The notes under the pieces: model-generated
What the model was told of the DNA's origin: nothing
Seen by the model: only the letters and a program-made list of their open reading frames with translations
Databases searched by the model: none
Shown here: positions 8,616-16,558 of the stretch, piece by piece
Layout: each line of letters starts with the position of its first letter
How positions within the stretch are numbered: the first letter of the stretch is position 1
Position numbers and translations under genes: made by a program
NCBI RefSeq assembly: GCF_003224335.1
Contig: NZ_QKLF01000002.1
Location: forward strand, 1 to 64,000
Length of the DNA stretch: 64,000 nucleotides
Direction: 5' to 3'
Source: Curtobacterium sp. MCJR17_055
GTDB lineage: Bacteria > Actinomycetota > Actinomycetes > Actinomycetales > Microbacteriaceae

Positions 8616-9362
8616 CTACTTCTTCGCGCCCTGCGCGGCGACGGCCGCGGCGCCGGCAGCGGCGGCCTCGGGGTCGAGGTACACCGCGGGCTTCGTCGGA
8701 CGGTGGTCGTCGTCGAGCTCGTACACGAGCGGGATGCCCGTCGGGATGTTCAGCCCCGCGATGTCGTCGTCCGAGATGCCGTCGAGGTGCTTCACGAGCG
8801 CGCGCAGCGAGTTGCCGTGCGCGGTGACGAGGACGGTCTTCCCCGCGGCGAGGTCCTGCGTGATGTCGGACTCCCAGTACGGCAGCAGGCGCTCGATGAC
8901 GAGCTTGAGCGACTCGGTGCGGGGCAGCTGGTCGCCGAGTCCGGCGTAGCGGCGGTCACCGGCCTGCGACCACTCGGCGTCGTCGGCGATGGGGGGCGGC
9001 GGCACGTCGAACGAGCGGCGCCACTCCATGAACTGCTCCTCGCCGTACTGCTCGAGGGTCTGCGCCTTGTCCTTGCCCTGCAGGTCGCCGTAGTGGCGCT
9101 CGTTGAGGCGCCAGTCGCGCTTCACCGGCAGCCAGGCGAGGTCCGCCTCGAGCAGGGCGATGTCGGCCGTCTGGATCGCACGGGTCAGGAGCGACGTGTA
9201 CAGGACGTCGGGCACGATGCCCGACTCGGCGATGAGCTCGCCGGCGCGCTTCGCCTCCTTCTCGCCGAGCTCGGAGAGCCGGACGTCGACCCAACCGGTG
9301 AACAGGTTCTTCTGGTTCCAGTCACTGTTGCCGTGACGCAGCAGGACGAGCGTGGAGGTCAT
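8616..9362 (-). CDS. gpmA: 2,3-bisphosphoglycerate-dependent phosphoglycerate mutase
   Basis: The glycolytic enzyme interconverting 3- and 2-phosphoglycerate through a phosphohistidine. At 248 residues it is of normal length. The catalytic RHG motif is near residue 9 ([12 protein letters not shown]), followed by NLFTGW, the [11 protein letters not shown] segment and the second catalytic histidine in [11 protein letters not shown]. The C-terminal tail is Ala-rich. The ATG at 9362 is preceded at exactly six bases by TAGACT, so the mRNA is probably leaderless. It shares a 43-bp divergent intergenic space with the methyltransferase gene. Confidence 0.94.
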   Translation of the reverse strand: MTSTLVLLRHGNSDWNQKNLFTGWVDVRLSELGEKEAKRAGELIAESGIVPDVLYTSLLTRAIQTADIALLEADLAWLPVKRDWRLNERHYGDLQGKDKAQTLEQYGEEQFMEWRRSFDVPPPPIADDAEWSQAGDRRYAGLGDQLPRTESLKLVIERLLPYWESDITQDLAAGKTVLVTAHGNSLRALVKHLDGISDDDIAGLNIPTGIPLVYELDDDHRPTKPAVYLDPEAAAAGAAAVAAQGAKK

Positions 9363-9368
9363 GCGCCG

Positions 9369-9374
9369 AGTCTA
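9369..9374 (-). promoter_or_regulatory. -10 hexamer TAGACT of a leaderless gpmA promoter
   Basis: TAGACT, then CGGCGC, then the ATG of gpmA. It lies back to back with the -10 box of the divergent methyltransferase gene 20 bases away, so the two promoters must overlap in their -35 regions. Confidence 0.6.
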
Positions 9375-9393
9375 CCGAGCGGCGCTCCACCCG

Positions 9394-9399
9394 TACCCT
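9394..9399 (+). promoter_or_regulatory. -10 hexamer TACCCT of a leaderless methyltransferase promoter
   Basis: TACCCT, then GGTCCC, then the ATG at 9406. This decides the start: an in-frame ATG at 9352 would lie upstream of the -10 box and inside gpmA. Confidence 0.6.
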
Positions 9400-9405
9400 G
9401 GTCCC

Positions 9406-10194
9406 ATGCCCGGGAACGCCTCGCCGATCGGCACCGTCACACGCGGGACGACCGGGCACAACCGCCTCCGCCGCGTCGACCGCTGGATCGCCACGCTCCC
9501 GGTGCTCCGCCGGACCGACGACCCGCTCGTCGCCGACGTCGGCTACGGCGCGAGCCCGACGACGACGCTCGAGCTCCGCGACCGGCTGGCCCGCGTCCGA
9601 CCGGACGTCGAGGTCACCGGCATCGAGATCGAGCCCTCGCGCGTGGCCCTCGCGAACGCCGGCACCCGTGATGCCGTCACCTTCCGGCTCGGCGGCTTCG
9701 AGACCCCGACACCGGGCGGACGGCGGCCCGCCGTGATCCGCGCGTTCAACGTGCTGCGGCAGTACGACGAGTCGGCAGTCGTCGGCTCGTGGCGGATCAT
9801 GCAGGACCGGCTCCAGCCCGGCGGCCAGCTCGTCGAGGGCACCTGCAACGAGGTCGGTCGCGTCGCCTCGTGGGTCACGCTCGACCGGGAGGCCCCGCAC
9901 ACCTTCACGGTCGCGCTGCGGCTGGCCGGGCTCGACGTCCCGAGCATCGTGGCCGAACGCCTGCCGAAGGCGCTCATCCACCGGAACGTCCCCGGGGAGC
10001 GCGTGCACGCGTTCCTCCGCGACCTCGACCTGGCCTGGGCGGTCGCGGCCCCGCTCGGCACGTACGGCCCGCGGCAGCGCTGGATCGCGACCGTCCGCGG
10101 GGTGCGGGACCGCGGGTGGCCGGTGCTGCACGGGGTGACGCGCTGGCGCCTCGGCGAACTCAGCGTCCCCTGGTCGGCGGTCGCTCCGGCGTGA
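9406..10194 (+). CDS. class I SAM-dependent methyltransferase-like protein
   Basis: A 262-residue cytoplasmic protein with a Rossmann-type methyltransferase core. A glycine-rich motif I (LVADVGYGASPTTTLELRD) is near residues 46-64, and the acidic ribose-binding residue is in VTGIEIEPSRVALA. An RAFNVLRQYDES segment then follows, and LQPGGQLVEGTCNE resembles motif III. The motif I loop (GYGASP) departs from the usual GxGxG. The substrate is unknown. It is divergent from gpmA, and the downstream neighbour is the convergent YgfZ-like gene. Confidence 0.75.
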   Translation: MPGNASPIGTVTRGTTGHNRLRRVDRWIATLPVLRRTDDPLVADVGYGASPTTTLELRDRLARVRPDVEVTGIEIEPSRVALANAGTRDAVTFRLGGFETPTPGGRRPAVIRAFNVLRQYDESAVVGSWRIMQDRLQPGGQLVEGTCNEVGRVASWVTLDREAPHTFTVALRLAGLDVPSIVAERLPKALIHRNVPGERVHAFLRDLDLAWAVAAPLGTYGPRQRWIATVRGVRDRGWPVLHGVTRWRLGELSVPWSAVAPA

Positions 10195-10339
10195 GCGACG
10201 TCGGTGGGCGCGTCGCACCCGCCGACGGACATCGCACCCCGTCAGGACCGGGCGTGATGAGCGGGACGGGGCTCGGTGCGGGGCGCGGGCGGGGTGTCGG
10301 GCGCGGACGGGGGTGTGGGGCGCGGCCGCGCTCGGCCGG

Positions 10340-11416
10340 TCAGCCGCGGCGGACGGCCCCGAGCCGCGGGAGGCGCGGCACGTCGGCGGTCGCACCGGCC
10401 CCGGGAGGCACGATGACCTCCTGCGCGGCGGTCACCACGACGTCGTCGGCCGGAAGGGTCAGCACCGCCGACGGGTCCAGCGAACGCTTGACCACGGCGA
10501 GCCCCACCGGCCCGAGCTCGTGGTGCGTGGCCGAGGCGACGAGCCGCCCGACCTCGGTGCCGTCGAGCGTGACGGGGGTGCCCGGTGCGGGGACCACGCC
10601 GTCGGAGCCGTCGAGGTGCAGCATCACGAGCCGCCGCGGCGGACGCCCGAGGTTGTGCACCTTCGCGACGGTCTCCTGCCCGCGGTAGCAGCCCTTCGAC
10701 AGGTGCACGGCGGAGCGGAGCCAGTCGAGCTCGTGCGGGATCGTCCGCTCGTCGACGTCGGTGAGCGCCGGGCGCCAGGCGGCGATCCGCAGGGCCTCGA
10801 GCGCGAGGAGGCCGGCGACCGGCACGTCCGAGGCCGCGACGGCAGCGGCGGTGTCGGGGGTGACCACGGCGATGCGGAGGGTCCAGTCGGAGCCGGGGTG
10901 GGCCTCCAGGTCGGCGTAGCCCCAGCCGCCCGGCGTGACGGACGACCACGGGTCGACCCAGGTCGTGAGCGGCGCGGCGCCACCGAGCGGGTCCGCACCC
11001 GCGAACCAGCCGAGCGTGACGAGGTCGGCCGAGCGGTCGGTGACCTCGACGCGGAGCATGAACCGCATCGACGACAGCCACGCGGCGAGCGGCGCGGCGT
11101 CGTCCGGCTCGGTGAGGAGCCAGGTCGTCTCGCCGTCGTCGACGACACGGGCGGCGTGTTCGACCCGACCGGACGCGTCGAGCACGAGTGTCTCGGTGCT
11201 GACGCCCGGCGCCAGGCCGAGCAGCAACTGCGACGTGATCGAGTTCAGCCAGGACAGCCGGTCCGGGCCCGACACCGTGACGACCCCGAGCCCGAGTTCC
11301 ACGACCGCGCGGCCCCGGGCGAGCAGGCGCTGCTCGCCGAGCGGGTTGCCGAGGTGCGCGGCCGGACCGGCCTCGGACGCCACGAAGCCGTCGTGTCCGG
11401 CGAACGGGGACGGCAT
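10340..11416 (-). CDS. ygfZ: YgfZ/GcvT-like folate-binding protein
   Basis: A 358-residue tetrahydrofolate-binding protein of the YgfZ family, related to the glycine-cleavage T protein and implicated in iron-sulfur cluster assembly or repair. The diagnostic motif KGCYRGQE is present near residue 240. The N-terminal part (VVTVSGPDRLSWLNSITSQ) is the typical GCV_T-like opening. Its ATG overlaps the stop of the nitrobindin-like gene as TGATG, so the two are translationally coupled; this pairing is common in actinobacteria. The cluster target is inferred from the family. Confidence 0.85.
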   Translation of the reverse strand: MPSPFAGHDGFVASEAGPAAHLGNPLGEQRLLARGRAVVELGLGVVTVSGPDRLSWLNSITSQLLLGLAPGVSTETLVLDASGRVEHAARVVDDGETTWLLTEPDDAAPLAAWLSSMRFMLRVEVTDRSADLVTLGWFAGADPLGGAAPLTTWVDPWSSVTPGGWGYADLEAHPGSDWTLRIAVVTPDTAAAVAASDVPVAGLLALEALRIAAWRPALTDVDERTIPHELDWLRSAVHLSKGCYRGQETVAKVHNLGRPPRRLVMLHLDGSDGVVPAPGTPVTLDGTEVGRLVASATHHELGPVGLAVVKRSLDPSAVLTLPADDVVVTAAQEVIVPPGAGATADVPRLPRLGAVRRG

Positions 11417-12018
11417 CAGTCGACCTTCGCGAGCTGCCCCGAGGCGTGCGAGGTGAGCTCACGGCCGAGCGCGGCGATGTCCCACGCCCAGAACAGCTTG
11501 CCCTCGACGAGGCCGTACATGCGCGTCGCCGCCGAGTACTCCTTGGCGTTGGCGGAGCGCATCACGGCGTCGGTGGCGAGGTCGATGCGGCCCTGCTTCA
11601 CCCGGCCCACGTAGAGCTCGTTGACGCCCGTGGGGTGGATGATCGCCGCTTCGACGTCGAACCCGTCGGTCTGGTTGCGCAGCGTCTCGACGCTCTGCGT
11701 GGTCGAGAACGGCACCGGTCCGTCGCCGAGCAGCATCGCCGGACCGCGGTCACCGGGCTCGGACGGACGGTCGAGTCGCCAGTAGCCCACCTCGGCGGCG
11801 AGCGGCGTGCGGTCCTCGTCGAGCAGCCACGTCGTGGACGAGTAGTTGAGGTACGGCAGACCGTCGTGGCTGAAGCTCACGCGCTGGCCGAACTCGTACG
11901 TACGGACGGTGTCGTCCTCGCCCACGGGGTACTCGACCACCCCGGTGCCCTCCCACACGCCGACCAGCCACGACAGCGGGACGAGTTCGGCCGAGAGGCC
12001 CTCCGGCAGTTCGATCAC
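11416..12018 (-). CDS. nitrobindin-like heme-binding beta-barrel protein (FABP family)
   Basis: A 200-residue protein of the THAP4/nitrobindin-like group (DUF1794). The signature LVGVWEGTGVVEYP near residue 20 matches the GxWxGxG motif, and the rest is beta-rich with repeated aromatic strands. Family members form a ten-stranded barrel that binds ferric heme and may detoxify peroxynitrite; the heme-ligand histidine cannot be assigned with certainty here. The GTG at 12018 is preferred over an upstream ATG because it overlaps the stop of the small membrane gene as GTGA. It is followed directly by ygfZ. Confidence 0.82.
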   Translation of the reverse strand: MIELPEGLSAELVPLSWLVGVWEGTGVVEYPVGEDDTVRTYEFGQRVSFSHDGLPYLNYSSTTWLLDEDRTPLAAEVGYWRLDRPSEPGDRGPAMLLGDGPVPFSTTQSVETLRNQTDGFDVEAAIIHPTGVNELYVGRVKQGRIDLATDAVMRSANAKEYSAATRMYGLVEGKLFWAWDIAALGRELTSHASGQLAKVD

Positions 12019-12131
12019 CGCTGGCCCTTGAAGAGCTTGACGATGACCGTCACCGAGATGAACGCGATGGCGAGCGACGCCAGGCCGAGCAGGCCCACGT
12101 AGAAGAGCTCGAGCGCAAGCAGCGAATCCAT
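12015..12131 (-). CDS. 38-residue single-pass membrane microprotein
   Basis: This very short gene encodes MDSLLALELFYVGLLG, then a hydrophobic helix (LASLAIAFISVTVIV) and a basic tail KLFKGQR, so it should be a single-pass membrane peptide with its C-terminus inside. Evidence that it is real: TAGAGT stands exactly six bases before the ATG, giving a leaderless promoter, and its TGA overlaps the GTG of the nitrobindin-like gene as GTGA. It would be the first gene of a three-gene coupled operon (this gene, nitrobindin-like, ygfZ). Its function is unknown. Confidence 0.75.
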   Translation of the reverse strand: MDSLLALELFYVGLLGLASLAIAFISVTVIVKLFKGQR

Positions 12132-12137
12132 GCCGCA

Positions 12138-12143
12138 ACTCTA
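12138..12143 (-). promoter_or_regulatory. -10 hexamer TAGAGT of the leaderless microprotein operon promoter
   Basis: TAGAGT, then TGCGGC, then the ATG at 12131. No ribosome site precedes that ATG. Confidence 0.6.
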
Positions 12144-12171
12144 CGCGGCCGGCACCGACAGCGCAGGACGC

Positions 12172-12477
12172 TCAGCGAGCCAGCAGGACGAGCGCGGTGA
12201 CGAGCACGACCACGAACGACCCGGACGAGGCGATGCTGATCCGCTCGACCAGACCGTCCTTCGTCTGCGTCGCGAGCTGGAGCACGAAGCTGACGAACAC
12301 CGCCGCGACGAACACGAGCAGGAGCCAGGCGAACGAGTCCTTCGCCGTCAGGGTGAGCACGAGCACCGCTCCGACCACCGCGAGCAACCAGACCGGCACG
12401 ACGGACGCCAGCCGCAGTCGGCGCTGGCTCGGCCCGACGGGCGGCTCGGCCGTCGCGGGGTCGCTCGTCTCGCTCAC
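12172..12477 (-). CDS. small integral membrane protein, unknown function
   Basis: A 101-residue protein with a polar 20-residue N-terminus and three hydrophobic helices: VVPVWLLAVVGAVLVLTL, FAWLLLVFVAAVFVSFVLQ and SGSFVVVLVTALVLLA. It is not assigned to a named family. The GTG at 12477 is chosen because CATGAT lies exactly six bases upstream, matching the leaderless pattern seen at many genes here; a longer in-frame extension crosses the divergent promoter region. It is divergent from the GlnR-like regulator gene. Confidence 0.72.
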   Translation of the reverse strand: MSETSDPATAEPPVGPSQRRLRLASVVPVWLLAVVGAVLVLTLTAKDSFAWLLLVFVAAVFVSFVLQLATQTKDGLVERISIASSGSFVVVLVTALVLLAR

Positions 12478-12483
12478 GTCCCC

Positions 12484-12489
12484 ATCATG
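12484..12489 (-). promoter_or_regulatory. possible -10 hexamer CATGAT, leaderless
   Basis: CATGAT, then GGGGAC, then GTG at 12477. It is weaker than the other members because the first base is C. Confidence 0.4.
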
Positions 12490-12536
12490 ACAGTCCCGCG
12501 CTGGACCGTCCGTCCGGGTGGGTTCTGCGGGCTCAC

Positions 12537-12542
12537 TAGGAT
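12537..12542 (+). promoter_or_regulatory. -10 hexamer TAGGAT for the GlnR-like regulator gene
   Basis: TAGGAT lies 33 bases before the GTG start. This gene, unlike its neighbours, has a leader with a ribosome site (GGAGGT) close to the start. Confidence 0.5.
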
Positions 12543-12575
12543 GGCGCAACGACGTCTTCTCCCTCTGGAGGTCCT

Positions 12576-13256
12576 GTGGCACAGCTCCTGGTACTCACCT
12601 CGGCCGCGCCCGGCGACGTCCTCCCGAGCCTCGGCCTGCTGAGCCACCGGATCCGCCACGTCCCGGCCGAGGCCGCGCAGCTGGTGAACGCGCCGCAGAG
12701 CGACCTCATGTTCGTCGACGCCCGCACCGACCTGGTCAGCGCCAAGGCCCTGTGCAAGATCCTCGCCACGAGCGGCTCGACCACCCCCGTCGTCCTCGTG
12801 GTCACCGAGGGCGGCCTCACCGCGGTGACGACCGAGTGGAACATCGACGACGTCGTGCTCGAGTCCGCCGGCCCCGCGGAGGTCGACGCCCGCATCCGCC
12901 TCAACGCCGGTCGCGCGTCGAAGAACCCGACCGGGTCGAAGATCCAGGCCTCCGGCGTCGTCATCGACGAGGCGAGCTACTCCGCCAAGGTGCGTGGCCG
13001 GCCGCTCGACCTGACGTTCAAGGAGTTCGAGCTCCTCCGGTTCTTCGCGTCGCACCCCGCCCGGGTCTTCACCCGCGAGCAGCTGCTCAGCGAGGTCTGG
13101 GGGTACGACTACTTCGGCGGCACCCGGACGGTCGACGTGCACGTCCGACGCCTGCGCGCCAAGCTCGGCGACCTCGAGTCGCTCATCGGCACCGTCCGCA
13201 ACGTCGGCTACCGCTTCAACGTCCACGACGACGACGAACGGCTGCAGGGGCAGTGA
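12576..13256 (+). CDS. glnR: GlnR-like orphan response regulator (winged helix)
   Basis: A 226-residue OmpR-class regulator with an atypical receiver. Only one candidate phospho-site aspartate is evident (D48 in MFVDARTD); the N-terminal acidic pair that binds magnesium in normal receivers is absent ([11 protein letters not shown]). The winged-helix domain is intact: [19 protein letters not shown] and [10 protein letters not shown]. This matches actinobacterial GlnR, a dimeric nitrogen-assimilation regulator working without a partner kinase. The neighbour mshD supports it, since the glnR-mshD order is seen in mycobacteria (Rv0818-Rv0819). The GTG start has GGAGGT upstream. The nitrogen role is inferred, as no target gene lies nearby. 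Confidence 0.82.
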   Translation: MAQLLVLTSAAPGDVLPSLGLLSHRIRHVPAEAAQLVNAPQSDLMFVDARTDLVSAKALCKILATSGSTTPVVLVVTEGGLTAVTTEWNIDDVVLESAGPAEVDARIRLNAGRASKNPTGSKIQASGVVIDEASYSAKVRGRPLDLTFKEFELLRFFASHPARVFTREQLLSEVWGYDYFGGTRTVDVHVRRLRAKLGDLESLIGTVRNVGYRFNVHDDDERLQGQ

Positions 13257-14080
13257 TGCTCGCCGTCGTCGAGCAGCTCGCCGACGCCGCGGTCGCGGAC
13301 GGCGAGGCTCCCCCGTTCTCCGACCAGACGCTCGTGGACCTGCGGGCCGGTCGGGCGCGCGTGCTCGGTGACGACTCCGGCGTCGCGGTCGTCCGGGACG
13401 ACGAGGTCGAGGTCGTCGTCCGCCGGGAGGCCCGGGGGCGCGGCATCGGGACCAGCCTCGTCGAGCAGGTGCTCGCCCTCGGCGACGACGCCCCGGTCCG
13501 CGCGTGGGCGCACGGCGACCACCCGGCCGCACGCGCCCTCGCGGCCCGGTACGGCTGGTCCGCGGAGCGGACGCTGCTGCAGTTGCGCGCACCGGTGCCG
13601 ACCGCGGCACCGGAGACGGGCCTCCCGGACGGCTACCGACTCGACGCCTTCCGCGCGGGCTCCACGGAGGACGAGACCGACTGGCTCGCGCTCAACGCGG
13701 CCGCCTTCGCCACGCACCCGGAGCAGGGCCGGATGACGCTCGAGGACCTGCGGGCCCGCGAGTCCGACGCCTGGTTCTCCGGCGACGACCTCGTGCTGCT
13801 GCGCGACGCCGACGGCCGCCTGGCCGGCTCGTGCTGGCTCAAGGTGGAGGACGGCGTCGGCGAGTTCTACGCCGTCGCCGTCCGCCCCGACCTGCAGGGG
13901 CAGGGCCTCGGCGGCGTGCTCATGCGTGCGGGGTCCGCCCGGCTCGTCGGCCGCGGGCTCGACGCCGTCGCCCTGTACGTCGAGGGCGACAACACCCCCG
14001 CGCTGGCGCTCTACCGACGGCAGGGGTTCGTCGCCCACACGATCGACGTCCAGTACGCGGCGCCGGGGTCCGGCCGGTAA
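13256..14080 (+). CDS. mshD: mycothiol synthase MshD
   Basis: A 274-residue acetyltransferase with two GNAT domains in tandem. It transfers an acetyl group to Cys-GlcN-Ins in the last step of mycothiol synthesis, the main thiol buffer of actinobacteria. The first domain (about 1-120) has RREARGRGIGTSLVEQVL; the second (about 130-274) has the acetyl-CoA loop AVRPDLQGQGLGGVLM and ends ALYRRQGFVAHTIDVQYA. The ATG overlaps the stop of the regulator gene as TGATG, so translation is coupled. Length and two-domain layout match known MshD. Confidence 0.9.
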   Translation: MLAVVEQLADAAVADGEAPPFSDQTLVDLRAGRARVLGDDSGVAVVRDDEVEVVVRREARGRGIGTSLVEQVLALGDDAPVRAWAHGDHPAARALAARYGWSAERTLLQLRAPVPTAAPETGLPDGYRLDAFRAGSTEDETDWLALNAAAFATHPEQGRMTLEDLRARESDAWFSGDDLVLLRDADGRLAGSCWLKVEDGVGEFYAVAVRPDLQGQGLGGVLMRAGSARLVGRGLDAVALYVEGDNTPALALYRRQGFVAHTIDVQYAAPGSGR

Positions 14081-14127
14081 CATGGGGCGGCCGGTGACGC
14101 GCCGGTGATCGTGGGTCTGGGGGATCT

Positions 14128-16266
14128 GTGGCGGAGGACGGACAGCACGCGCAGTACGGCCGTGGTGAGCCGCTCGGTGCGTCCTACCGCCTGGTCGAGC
14201 TGCTCGGGACCGGAGCGTCCGGCGAGGTCTGGCGGACCGAGCACACCGCGACCGGCGAGCAGTTCGCCGCGAAGCTCCTGCGCGCCGAACTCGCCGCGGA
14301 GCCCGACGTCGTCGAGCGGTTCGTCCGCGAGCGTTCGGTGCTCCTCGCCCTCCGACACCCCTCGATCGTCCGGGTCCGTGACCTCGTCGTCGAGGGTGAC
14401 CGGCTCGCGATCGTCATGGACCTGGTCCGTGGGGGTTCGGCCCGGGACCTGCTGCTCGCCGTCGGCACGCTCCCGCCGGCCGACGCGCTGACGATCACCG
14501 CGGAGACACTCGACGCCCTCGCCGCCGCACACGAGCAGGACGTCAGCCACCGCGACGTCAAGCCGGACAACGTGCTCCTCGACTCCGCGTGGACCGCGGG
14601 CAGGACCGGCGACGTGCGGGTGTCGGACTTCGGCATCGCCTCGGTCGTGGCCGAACGGGACCGCAAGACGACCGGGCTCCTCGGCACGCCGCAGTACATG
14701 GCGCCGGAGTCGATCAGCCAGGGCCGGTCCGGTCCGGCTTCGGACGTGTACGGCGCCGGCGTCATGCTCTACGAACTCCTGTCCGGGCGGACACCGTTCG
14801 CCGGACCGGGCACCGACTTCGCCGTCGCCTACCGGCACGTGACCTCGACCCCGCCGCGGCTCGACGTGCCCGACGCGCTGTGGTCGACGCTCTCGTCGCT
14901 CCTGGCCAAGGACCCGGCAGCGCGACCCTCCGCGGTCGACGCCGCGGCCACCCTCCGCCGGCTGGCACGCTCGCTCCGGGACGCGCCGGCCCTGCCGCGG
15001 GCGGACGACCCGGACTCGTTCGACGAGGTCGAGCGGCCGGCGACCGTGGTGCGCGGTGGGTCCGGCGCCGCGGGTGGCGCCGGTGGTGTGGGCGCCGGCG
15101 CTCTCTCGGCGGGTGCGTCCACGGCCGGTGCGGGTGACGGGGACGCGGGCAGCGCGCTCGCAGCCGTCGACGCCGGCCCCGAACCCGAGCTCGGGCAGGC
15201 CGGTTCGCAGACCGTCATCCGACCCCTCGCCCGCCCGCCGGTCGCCGTCGCCGCCGCCGAACCCGAGCCGCCCCGACGCCGCCTCCGTCGGCCGGACTGG
15301 CTGACGAACCGGATGCTCGCCCTCGGCGTCGTCGGGGTCGTCCTCGTCGTGGTGCTCGTCGTCGCCGCCGTCGTGTGGCTGCCCGGCGCCGGCCGGAAGG
15401 GCGCCCGCACCGGCACCGGCACCGCGCAGGCAGCGAGCGCGTACCAGCAGGACCGACCGCTCCCCACGGGGCTGACGACCACGCGCAAGGCCGTCGTCGA
15501 TCCCCAGGCCGGCACCGTCGAGGTCTCGATCACGTACAGCGCGCAGACCGCACCGCTCAGCGGCCCCCTGCTCGAGGTCCTCCCCGGCGCGGACGAGAAC
15601 GCCGAGTGCCCGGCAGTGACGTGGAACGGCGAGGGTGTGACGGCCAAGCGGAACCAGCCGTCCCTGACCGGGGTCGACACCGCGTGCGCGTGGAGCCTGA
15701 CCGGGGTCGAGATCGAGGCGGGCGGCTCCGTCACCGTGCAGGCCTCCGTGCCGCAGGACGTCGTGGCGGCCGGTGGCTCGGAGGCGGGCGTCACGGGGGC
15801 TGGCGGTTCCGGGTCTGGCGGTTCCGGGTCTGGCGGTTCCGGCCTGCAGGAGTGGCTCGACGCCGTCGGCGAGGCGACCACCGCAGCGGTGACCGACCAG
15901 GAGGTGACCGGTACCGCGTACCCGGTGCAGCGCCTCCAGGGTGTCGACGTCCGCACCCCCGACCGCACCGTCAGCCAGACCACGCTGCCCGTGACGCTCG
16001 TGCCCGTGTGGCCGAGCGGTGCGGACGAGCTGAACCCGCTGTACCGCAGCCCGAGCGCCGGGAAGCCCTCGGAGATGCTGACCGACGTCGCGGGTGGAGA
16101 GTCCGGCGTGCGGTTCGCCGACGGCTGCTCGGGGGCGCTCGCGGTGTCGTCGGACGGGCTCGTCGTGACCGCGCTGTCGGTCGCGCCGTCGTGCACGGTG
16201 CGGGCGACCGTGGGGAACTTCACGAACCTCGAGAGCCAGCCGTTCGGGATCACCACGCGCGACTGA
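14128..16266 (+). CDS. transmembrane serine/threonine protein kinase with external domain
   Basis: A 712-residue Hanks-type kinase. The cytoplasmic kinase domain (about residues 20-280) has the glycine loop LGTGASGEVW, lysine in AAKLL, catalytic HRDVKPDN, DFGIAS and the MAPES loop, all intact. An Ala/Gly/Pro-rich linker leads to one membrane helix near residues 396-420 (VVGVVLVVVLVVAAVVW). A beta-rich external domain of about 290 residues follows, with a GGSGS linker repeat near residue 560. The start is GTG, close behind GGGGGA. It is convergent with the EssC-like gene. The kinase-helix-external layout recalls EssB of T7SSb, which is a pseudokinase, but this kinase looks active. A role in the secretion locus is inferred only from position. 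Confidence 0.85.
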   Translation: MAEDGQHAQYGRGEPLGASYRLVELLGTGASGEVWRTEHTATGEQFAAKLLRAELAAEPDVVERFVRERSVLLALRHPSIVRVRDLVVEGDRLAIVMDLVRGGSARDLLLAVGTLPPADALTITAETLDALAAAHEQDVSHRDVKPDNVLLDSAWTAGRTGDVRVSDFGIASVVAERDRKTTGLLGTPQYMAPESISQGRSGPASDVYGAGVMLYELLSGRTPFAGPGTDFAVAYRHVTSTPPRLDVPDALWSTLSSLLAKDPAARPSAVDAAATLRRLARSLRDAPALPRADDPDSFDEVERPATVVRGGSGAAGGAGGVGAGALSAGASTAGAGDGDAGSALAAVDAGPEPELGQAGSQTVIRPLARPPVAVAAAEPEPPRRRLRRPDWLTNRMLALGVVGVVLVVVLVVAAVVWLPGAGRKGARTGTGTAQAASAYQQDRPLPTGLTTTRKAVVDPQAGTVEVSITYSAQTAPLSGPLLEVLPGADENAECPAVTWNGEGVTAKRNQPSLTGVDTACAWSLTGVEIEAGGSVTVQASVPQDVVAAGGSEAGVTGAGGSGSGGSGSGGSGLQEWLDAVGEATTAAVTDQEVTGTAYPVQRLQGVDVRTPDRTVSQTTLPVTLVPVWPSGADELNPLYRSPSAGKPSEMLTDVAGGESGVRFADGCSGALAVSSDGLVVTALSVAPSCTVRATVGNFTNLESQPFGITTRD
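15801..15842 (+). repeat. 15-bp in-frame repeat encoding a GGSGS linker
   Basis: Nearly three perfect copies of a 15-bp unit starting TGGCGGTTCC encode a flexible Gly-Ser linker in the kinase's external part. Being a multiple of three, copy changes would keep the frame. Confidence 0.8.
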
Positions 16267-16383
16267 CCGGCGGGCCGCGGCGTCGGCGGGCTCGGATCGG
16301 CGGCGGCCGGCGGCCTGGGCAGTCGGCAGCCTCGGCGGTCGGGGCCTCGGCGGGAGCCGCCCGGGCGGTCGATCTGGGCGCGG

Positions 16384-16426
16384 AACCGACAGATCAGCCC
16401 GGGACTTCCGCGGTGATCTGTCGGTT
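16384..16426. terminator. 13-bp perfect inverted repeat between convergent genes
   Basis: AACCGACAGATCA and TGATCTGTCGGTT pair perfectly around a 17-base loop. It lies in the 292-base gap between the kinase stop (16266) and the EssC-like stop (16559), so a bidirectional terminator is the simplest reading. The stem is markedly more AT-rich than its surroundings and unlike the GGAGGCCCG family. The rest of the gap is GC-rich filler with no gene. Confidence 0.6.
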
Positions 16427-16558
16427 TGATGCCTGGGTCCGGCTCTGGCCTCGGCCGCGGCCGCGCGCCGGGCCGGCCGGCCAGTCGCGCCCGGCCGCCG
16501 GGCCGTGCTGGCCCGTCCGGGCTGGGCCGGGCGGCTGTTCCGAGGTGGGCGGAGGGGA

